From Hetaerina americana (Eukaryota; Arthropoda; Insecta; Odonata; Calopterygidae), in assembly GCA_022747635.1 (NCBI GenBank), contig JAKTNV010000002.1, positions 112,118,869-112,182,868 of the forward strand: 64,000 bases of DNA, read 5' to 3'. Positions within the stretch are counted from its first letter, which is position 1, and every line of letters starts with the position of its first letter. Below the pieces are notes generated by a model, which worked only from the letters and a program-made list of their open reading frames with translations, ran no database searches and was not told the DNA's origin. The position numbers and the translations under genes are program-made. This document shows, one piece after another, positions 56,326 to 64,000 of the stretch.

Positions 56326-57791
56326 GTGAGTACATTCTATACCGAGGTCCCTCGCGTATACTACCAGGCAACTGCCTGGAGAGGTCACGAAGTGTCATTT
56401 CCTTGTACGTCAATCATCCTGTGAAATCCTCGCAAACGATTGCCGACATGTGACCCTAATTCTGGTGTCCTCAGCACTTATCTGGATACCTTTTGGCAAT
56501 CCTATAGTAATCTTACGGGACTCTTGAAAGTAACTTACGTTTCGGCCTTGTGCGGCGGGGGTAAGCTTAGAGCGACCATCTTGTTATCTGAACTTCCCTA
56601 CACTCAGTACGAATCCTGCTGGGTAGTGTGAGCATACGGACTGTGGTTCTTCTGCTTTTTTGCTCACTCTTCGAACTGTTGAAATGTGCGCTGCAAGTAG
56701 AAAATCCCGCGAGTTGTGAAGTGTCCGATCTGTGAATAGGTTTTTACTGACAAAAAACACATGTCCATCGAAATTCATGTGTAATTTTTCTCTATCTTGT
56801 GTATTGTTCATTTTTACTTGGTACTGTAAACAAACAAACCTTCCAAACACTGTAGCTCGAGGCGTACTGCCCTAGTGTGTGTGTGTGTGTTTCAGTACAG
56901 CAAACATTCGGCTCCCCCACTACTTCGCTCGCTACACGCAAATTTAAGTCACTACAGCCGTTGTATTTTATTAGCTCCTGTCCATAAATATTCTAGTAGT
57001 AGTCATATCCATGTAATTCGTCAGAGGCAGACGTACTCGTTCCGCTTGGTACGCTATACCAGCCGCATCCTGAAATTAGGGCATGCAAGCGGCCTTGTTT
57101 ATAGAATATACTTATTTGGTTAAATAATGGTTTCTATTATTAGGAATAGAATTATAATGTCGCCTTTTATTAGTACGTTTTTACCATTGGAAAATTTATT
57201 TTCGTTTAGTTTTTTTTACAATTTCCTTCTATGAATATAATTTTCGCCTGTAATTATGAAGCGAGTTTTGATATATAACTCTTATTCGTCGACAGAGCGT
57301 CCAAATGAAAGGCTATTAGTATTACTACTTATCGATTTGTGCTATAGAAATAATTTCTAAGCAATATATTAAAGGTATTCTTTATCTAATCGTCGGAGGT
57401 GCCCAGATTTCGTATGAGTCGTTGCTGGTTCGGGTACTCGCGTGCCGGGAGATATCTACGTACACGTGGTACCCTCACCCTTTCCTTGCTTCTGGTCTCC
57501 GAAGTCGGGCGACTGTCACCGGCCTACCTTCCGCTGCGCGTTCTCCTCGGGGCCGCTTCCCGACTGCCGAACCCCCGCCGCATTTATTTATCGCGTGCAC
57601 GAGAATCCAGTCCTCGTTAGCCGCTTCCGATTGAGCCCAAATGACGAGTGGACCCTCGTTGCATCCAAAGGTGTGGCCAAAGTACTCCGGTTTCCTGTGC
57701 TAGACAGTGGTTAGGACTTCATGTAAACCTGCACGAGGTACCCTTATTCAGACTCGGATAGTGTCCGATTTAATGCTAAAACGTGAAGTTA
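56326..57791 (+). other. Noncoding, probable ASPP intron
   Basis: Begins with the GTGAGT donor. No further exon encoding the expected ASPP continuation (EIEQMN-type sequence) was seen. A GC-richer patch at 57400-57700 has no family resemblance. Confidence 0.5.
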
Positions 57792-57965
57792 TGAGGGGCG
57801 GTCAAATTAAACCCTAAGGGACGAACAAACCAGAGCAGTCCGAGCACCAAAAAGGACACAGCAACCCAGCAAGAACTGCATGCGTCTCTGAGTTGTGCCA
57901 CTATGTAGTTCTCCTATCACAGCGAATGCAGTATCGACGCGTAAGAACAGTGTTGCCACCTTTCG
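57792..57965 (+). repeat. mariner-like element end (family M7), copy 2
   Basis: Starts GAGGGGCGGTCAAATTAAAC, a mariner-type terminus. It is followed by GGACACAGCAACCCAG, GTCTCTGAGTTGTGCCACTA and CTCCTATCACAGCGAATGCA, parallel to 51385-51545. Interrupted at about 57965 by the LINE 3' end. Confidence 0.6.
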
Positions 57966-57974
57966 CGCTGGACT

Positions 57975-58170
57975 GTTTCTTATCGATGTAAATACCCCGC
58001 GATCCACCAAAAAGGTGTGTGGCAGGGGCTGGTGCGAGAACCAGGTGGGAAGGGTGAGTGATAAGGGAGGATAAGAGGGAGGAAGGGAATAAAATATTCA
58101 GTAAAAAACAATCAAATGACATGCTAATTCGTATACATGCTGGAGGAAGGCTTAATTCAAAACAAGGGTC
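57975..58170 (-). repeat. LINE 3'-end repeat with hairpin (subtype B)
   Basis: ATCGATGTAAATACCCCGCG, then ATCCACC, AAAAA, GGTGTGTGGCAGGGG. It continues with GAACCAGGTGGGAAGGGTGA, AAACAATCAAATGACATGCT and ATACATGCTGGAGGAAGGCT, as in 7297-7465. The CCACC/GGTGT and CCC/GGG stems are intact. Confidence 0.72.
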
Positions 58171-61100
58171 AATTCACCTACTGAATTGGGGATTGGTTAT
58201 TCGAAAAATAAAAATGAAACACAACCATTGATATGACTGGCCGCCGCCTACACCATGACTAGAGAGGTATTGTCTATTGGTGTCATGGCGTTTGTGTTGG
58301 GTTTCATTAGCCTGCCCTAATAAAAAATTGATTTTTATTGTAATCCTCGTCTCTTATAATTATTTTTTTGTTCGCCTTTTAACATGATGCTTGTAGTCTT
58401 TTGGAAAATGCTAACTTTAAAAAGTTAACATGTCGAAGGCCAATTCTTAAAAAAATACGTGAGAATATTTTCGGATGGTGTTATCGACACGAGACAATCG
58501 CAGTGAGGAGAAGACTTCAATCTAAAAAGAGCACTCATTTATCGAAATGAAAAGAGAGCGAACTTTTTTAATCGACTTTTGTAAAATCAATTATTTCATG
58601 GAGAAATTACTTATTTTTTTAAATTGAGTTTTCCTTTTCGTCAATTTAACTTGTTGGGTTAATTAAAAAAATAATTCAGTTTTAAATTGCCCAAAATTAT
58701 TTATAACGAGCTAATTCTTTAACTGAACTCAAATAAAAACTATAATAAACTTCAAAAATTATCGTTAACGCGCCTATGTATTCAGTTACCTAGGATTTTG
58801 TCTTGAATAACACATCAGCATCTAGTTTTCTTGCCCCAGACATCGGACCTCTTACCATTCCGAGCAGGGGCCGATAGGTCGGGGGAATTCCCCAGTGGCA
58901 TCCTCTCAAACGGGCCTCAACTATGTGTTTTGAGCTGTGGTGCGCCCCGCGCGCATATTTCTGCGTGTATCGGCCGAATAACATCGTCTGGCACGTCTCA
59001 AGGTTGTCCCCCACCAACCACCCCGTCCATCTGGGTGGCGGCCCCCGCTTCTTTCGGGGCCCTCCTCCCAACCGCAGTTCCCACAGTGGCCGAGGGCCGC
59101 CGCCCCTGCCTTTGTGCTCCTCCCGTTCTTGGGAAGCGGAGGCTTTCGTTTCGGGCCGGCCGCGGGGCGATCCCTATCGCGGATTCCCACAGCGGTGTGG
59201 AGGGAAAAAGGGAAGGATGCTCCAGTCGGGAACAATGGACGTGTGTGCTAAGGCGAGTGGGGAAACGGGAGGTCTGCCGCCGTAATGCGAGTCCCTCTCT
59301 CTGATGTGTGTGTGCCTGTGGGATTGATTAAACCCATATCTCTCTCTCCCCATCCCCCTAGCTCATTCTTTTATTATCGCGTGGATAATCTCTTTCAATT
59401 TCTTCCCGTGGCATTCTCACCACCGCGTCCTCCAAATGCGGCCGCAAATATGCTGGGGGGGGGGGATTATTTTTTTCGGCGGACTTTTTTCGTTTAGCAT
59501 TTTGTAAAGTGTGTCATTTCGACCGTCGGTGGCGTTAAATTATTCATCGCCTAATTCTCCAGAGCTTCGCCAAGCACCGAAGGGACTGCGCCGCCGTGAG
59601 ATTTTTATTTATTTTCCTTCCCTTACCGTTGCTGCCTCGTCCAAAATCTCCCACCCCCCACCCAAAACACCCTTCGTGTACATATTCGTGCCAGTTTTTT
59701 TTTCTTTTCGGAATACATGGCCAATCTCTTTAATCCATTTTCTGCATGTAAATACTATGTGCTATGTCACTGAAATTTATCATTCTTTAAGGGATGTTGC
59801 GTGATATCACGGGACTGAAACTTCATAGTAATCAATCCTGTGTTGTAAATTACAGATCGACCTAGAATTTTTTATTTGCCGCCAGTAATAAAAATTCCAA
59901 AATCAACCAAAAGCTTTGAACTTTACAACCTGTTACTTCGGAAACAGTCAAACATACTGAATATGCGTTCAATGTTGGTGTTGAAAATGTGTGCATAGAA
60001 AATGCCGTTCCTGAAGCACGCCTCATCGTTTATTTGGATTCCTACGTTTGTTGGCGCGGGTGCCATGGACACACAACTGGGAGCAGTCACAAACAAGTGA
60101 AAAACGAAAGGTTTTGAATTGATGGAGAAACAGCTCTTATTCCATAAATGAAACAAAGGAACAGCGAGGTGCTGTTGGACATCATAAATATCGTATTTTT
60201 GTAAGTTTTCAACACTGGATGATATTCATGTAATTTTGAGTTTTAAGGTGCAAATGAAACCTGTGTGTATTTGCCATGTAGTGAATGTATGCAAAGATAA
60301 TGTATACGTTCAATTTTTTCTTTGCAACGTGATTCTGTTTTCTGTTGATTTCGTAATCTCCGTACAACATTTAAGGAAATTCATTGAAATCCTCCCTTAG
60401 CTCTCAAGGGTTTATACCGGGGGGTAATTTTAATAAATTATATATTACTTTTTTCCAATTTCCCCCATTCTAATATCATGCCTTCTCACAAATTGTTGGC
60501 TCTGCCCTCTCCGTGTCAACGTTTTTGTGTCACCTTCCCCTTGGGCATCAATGTGTGATCCGCAATCGAAAGCATTAAATCTGTTCGAAAGCGATATTCG
60601 CGGTTTGCAACGGTTGTAGCAAATACTGCAGATTCTGTGTCTTGCGTGTAAATCTTAGTTTTTGTCAGTGCTTCGTTCGTCTACCGCCTTGGGATTGCCA
60701 CTTGAAGTTTCATGTCATTTGCTCGTATGCATTTAACGGATGGAGTGGATTTCCGCTTTTCCTCCTATTCACAGATTGAGCTTTTCTGCATTGGTCTCAC
60801 GTACTGTATTCTCTACTCATGTCTGCACATGCTCTCACAGGTTACATGGATAATCTGAAATAAACGCGAAATTTAGCCTCTATCCTTTACGTTTTCCATC
60901 GAATGATTCTCCACTTTGTGCGGGACAAGTCTATACTTCTAATCTGCGTCCTATCTAGACATTTTGTTCGTGTTTTCCTCGTATTAAGTTAGAATTTTTT
61001 AGAGAGTAAAAAGTCAAGTGGCTTGCATAAAATATTGTGGCTCGAGGTGTTGAGCGGGTGTGCGATCGTCGTCTTAATCATCAGAGAGACGTCTTATAGG

Positions 61101-63137
61101 TCAACTTCCTGAGAAAGCGTCATTTCATTAAATCAATATGAATGATCGTTTATTTCTTATTTTAAATATGCACTATATTATTAAATGGCTAAATATTGAT
61201 AAATATTTTTATTGATACTTTTTTTTAAGTTTTTAAAATAATAGTTGAATTATAATTCGATACAAGTTGGACTTCGACAGGGACCCCTGAGAATATTCAT
61301 ATACATTTCCGCAAACATGATCAAATCAGGTGAGAATATCGCGGTAAATCAATGATATTAATTAAATAAGATAAACCTGTTTCAATTTATTAGTCCCGCG
61401 AAACCCCCTTTCCAAATGACCTTTGATCAAGGTGAGTTCAATATCAGGCGACACCGTAAAAGGAAATCGGAAAACTTTCTACCCTTATATATAAATGAAA
61501 CTCACTTCCTTCTGCTCCACGCGGTGTATAATGCGAAATGAACCCTGTAACACCAATTTGTGAATGCGAGGAGATTTATTGCCAACTTTTGAAGCGGAGA
61601 ATGTTTTAAATTCACTCAAAAATGTCGACGAATTTGAGCGATTGATCGTAGTGACCACTCTGCGATACAATTCGTATCTGTGGAAACGACTTGTATTATT
61701 ATAAAAGAAGAAATTTTCCATACTCCAAACTGAAAAAGTGTAAGCATTGCACGGATGATTCCTTCCGAGACCGCATCCTCTCAAGAATAATTGTTTTTTT
61801 GCACTAGTATTAGGTTAACTCTTCTGAGTCACGTTTTACCAATTCTATCGTTGAATATGCATTGAAAGATTCGCATTCGGGCTTTGACCCGCCGCGTGGT
61901 CCAAAGACGAGACGAGGGAAATGGAGATAAATGGAAGGTAAGCCCTTGATGAGCCGTGGCAGGGATTTGGGGCGGGGTGAGTGATCCATCAAGCAGGGGG
62001 CGGATGCGAATGGCGTTTGTCATTGGGGGCGCAGAGAGAGAGAGGGAAGGGAGCGGAGAGAAGGGGGGTTGGCGTGGAGATGGACAGTTGATTGTTTCGT
62101 TGTTGTCGTCATCGTCGTCCGAGGGTTGTCGGCCGCAACTGTTGTCATTTGTACGGTGCCCTCACTGTCAATCCGTAGCCTGCCCCTTTCTCTCTCCCCC
62201 CCTTCCGCTTGGGAGAGGTCTTTTTCCACCTGTCATCACTCCGAAGCGTGTTAAACGGCCCGTCCTCGCCAACCCGTGGACCGCGAGCCTCCCTCCTCCA
62301 CTATCGTCCTCGAACTTAGGTCCATAAGTATATGTTATCGTCATTAGCAGTTGATTGCCTGCTTAGGGTATGCTTACGCTGGACCCAGACACTACGCACA
62401 TATCATTGCACCTCTTTAAGTACCATCCTATACGACATTAAATGCCGTCAATCGTCATCTAACTATAGCCTCTTCTTAAACGCTAAGTACACTGTCTTTT
62501 GCCTTCCTTCATTGCATTCAAAACGCCATTTCTTTTCATTCCTCTACCTCACTGACCCAGATATATTCCCTTCGCTGTAATTGTCTCATTGTCACGCTTA
62601 TGACCTGCTTCACCGTTCCTCATTTCTTCGATTGTCTACAGACAACTCTCTCTCTCTTCCTTCAGTATTCTCTCCCTCCACTCCTTCGTTTGTTTTCCTC
62701 TCTAAGATATATATCATTTTATCCTTCCATGTCCACGTATTCATCGAATAAGCTCCCAATCTACTCTTATTCTCCTACCCTGACGACCACGTTTCCCAAT
62801 CGTACGAAACTAAGCTGCATATTTTGGTTGCCATGAATGTTTTTCTAGTATCTCTACTCTTGGTCGTTGTCTTCGACTTCCTTGGTTTGTCAATTAAACA
62901 TATGAACAGTAGGCTGTACTGTACTTTTTTACATAACGCAATAATCTGTTTCAATGCCGACACAATTTTATTCATTTTAATTTTAAACTCTCGATAAAGA
63001 AGTATTCAACCTGCCCCAATTTATGCTGCCGATGTAACCTAAACATGGCCCTCCACGCCTGCTCTCTGCGTGGCTTATTTCCAATCTCTATAGATTCGAT
63101 GTTTTCAGGCTTATCTTTGTCAAAATCCATTGTCACT
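58171..63137. other. Noncoding, probable ASPP intron
   Basis: 58171-58800 is very AT-rich. 58820-59290 is GC-rich with proline-rich frames that resemble no protein. 59300-61950 has nothing recognisable. 61950-62330 is GC-rich with a short (GA)n. At 62800-62870 the - strand has LVSYDWETW, which vaguely recalls the ALYGxETW motif of LINE reverse transcriptases, but support is too weak to call it. Confidence 0.42.
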
Positions 63138-63290
63138 GAAGTAAAAAAAACCCGCAATGTTCATATCTTTCCACCAATTTTATTAGGTGCGATTCGTTTA
63201 ATATACCCGAGGATGACGTCGTATTCGTGCTACGAACTAGTCGTACCTAATAAAATAGATGGAAAGACACAATGCGAGTTTTTTTTCTTC
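63138..63290. repeat. Palindromic element P7 (inverted repeat, about 50-nt arms)
   Basis: Left arm about 63138-63192 (GAAGTAAAAAAAACCCGCAA, CACCAATTTTATTAGGT). Right arm about 63241-63290 (ACCTAATAAAATAGATGG, AATGCGAGTTTTTTTTCTTC). The spacer reads CCGAGGATGACGTCGTA, then CTACGAACTAGTCGTACC. This is a decayed form of the CTGANGATG ... CGAAAC ... GTCGT arrangement seen in P1 and P2. Confidence 0.75.
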
Positions 63291-64000
63291 ATTTCTCATC
63301 GCTTTTTTTCCGTTGCTGCAGTAGTCGAAACAACCCCTGCCACACACCCTTGCTGCCGAATGCTGGGTATGATGCGTGCGGGGGCGTTCACGTCATGCGG
63401 CTTAGATCCGGCTCACGTGACTCCGACGCCCCCTTGCACCCCCGCCTCTAAATCGGTCAATCTAATCCGATGCGATGGGAATTGGTCGAGGGTAATTTGT
63501 CCAGAGCAGGGGGCGGCGGCGTATCCGTCGCAACCACCCCTCAATCGTGCCCCTCCCTCTCTGCTGTTGCTCCGTACTGGGCTTTGCATCCTCTTCAATG
63601 TCTGCCGTGGCGCTTTTGCCCCCAATTAGGGCCGCAATACATTCACTTCCCAATACCGACCGTGGATGAGAAATACATAATATCGACGTGGCGATGATTA
63701 TAAATTGGTGTTAACAGCATTGTTTATATCGGCTATGTCATCAATACGATCGTGTAACTCAGAGACGGAGTCACCGTCGGCATACACAAAACAGTTTTCG
63801 ATTCGCTCCCCAATACATTATATTGAAAAGTTTATTGCAATAAAGTATTTCGGCTTATTTAAGTTGCCACCTTGGAACGTGTAGTTATTAGACAAGTAAC
63901 GATGCAGATGCTGTTTTAAATGGATGAAAACGGTCCGCCTCATTCATTGAACACCCACCATTGTTAAAAAGGTAATTCCATGATAACTGCAAAATGCGCT
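63291..64000. other. Noncoding
   Basis: 63332-63352 (CCCCTGCCACACACC) is half of the LINE 3' hairpin. The GC-rich block 63360-63630 holds no recognisable coding segment. No further feature was seen to the end of the window. Confidence 0.42.

Noticed and set aside
62775..62975. LINE reverse-transcriptase motif (LVSYDWETW) on the - strand
   Set aside because: Only one short motif resembles the family, and nothing on either side supports it.
1..64000. Prokaryotic features: operons, ribosome-binding sites, CRISPR arrays, insertion sequences
   Set aside because: None seen. Spliced exons, SINE/LINE/mariner content and microsatellites show a eukaryotic nuclear genome.

Overview
This is a window of a eukaryotic nuclear genome, most likely from an arthropod and probably an insect. 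Gene density is very low. There are GT-AG introns and long (TA)n microsatellites. At least six kinds of mariner-type transposon relics and fragments of two non-LTR retrotransposon (LINE) lineages are scattered through AT-rich DNA. No operons, ribosome-binding sites, CRISPR arrays or other prokaryotic features are present. The species cannot be named from the sequence.

The only confidently identified host gene is on the + strand in the right third of the window. Two internal exons (47512-47758 and 56173-56325), separated by an 8.4 kb intron, encode the N-terminal helical region of an ASPP-family protein (apoptosis-stimulating of p53 protein, related to vertebrate TP53BP2/PPP1R13B). Their reading frames join in phase. 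The first exons (Ras-association-like domain) and the later ones (rest of the coiled coil, proline-rich part, ankyrin repeats, SH3) were not found, so they probably lie outside the window or were missed. If the upstream exons lie to the left, much of 1-47511 is also ASPP intron.

Region by region: 1-5 kb holds a possible small exon (666-820), a tRNA-like repeat and an interspersed repeat. 5-10 kb holds a palindrome with a hammerhead-ribozyme-like core, a LINE reverse-transcriptase C-terminus, and several LINE 3' ends that share a terminal hairpin. 11-35 kb holds mariner remnants, five large inverted repeats or related elements tied to (TA)n tracts, and one tRNA-derived SINE. 36-47 kb holds further copies of the same repeat families and a TIR-bounded, internally deleted mariner. 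47-56 kb is the ASPP exon pair with a repeat-filled intron. 56-64 kb is mostly intron-like with a few repeat ends.

The most interesting unexplained structure is a set of dispersed palindromic elements. One group (1331, 39755, 49085, 27627) has inverted termini that resemble the T-arm and acceptor of a tRNA. A second group (near 5.3, 17.9, 21.9, 34.2 and 63.2 kb, with a weaker match at 1.96 kb) carries a recurring motif of the form CTGANGA, a short stem, then GAAA. That motif resembles a hammerhead ribozyme core and is often bordered by (TA)n.
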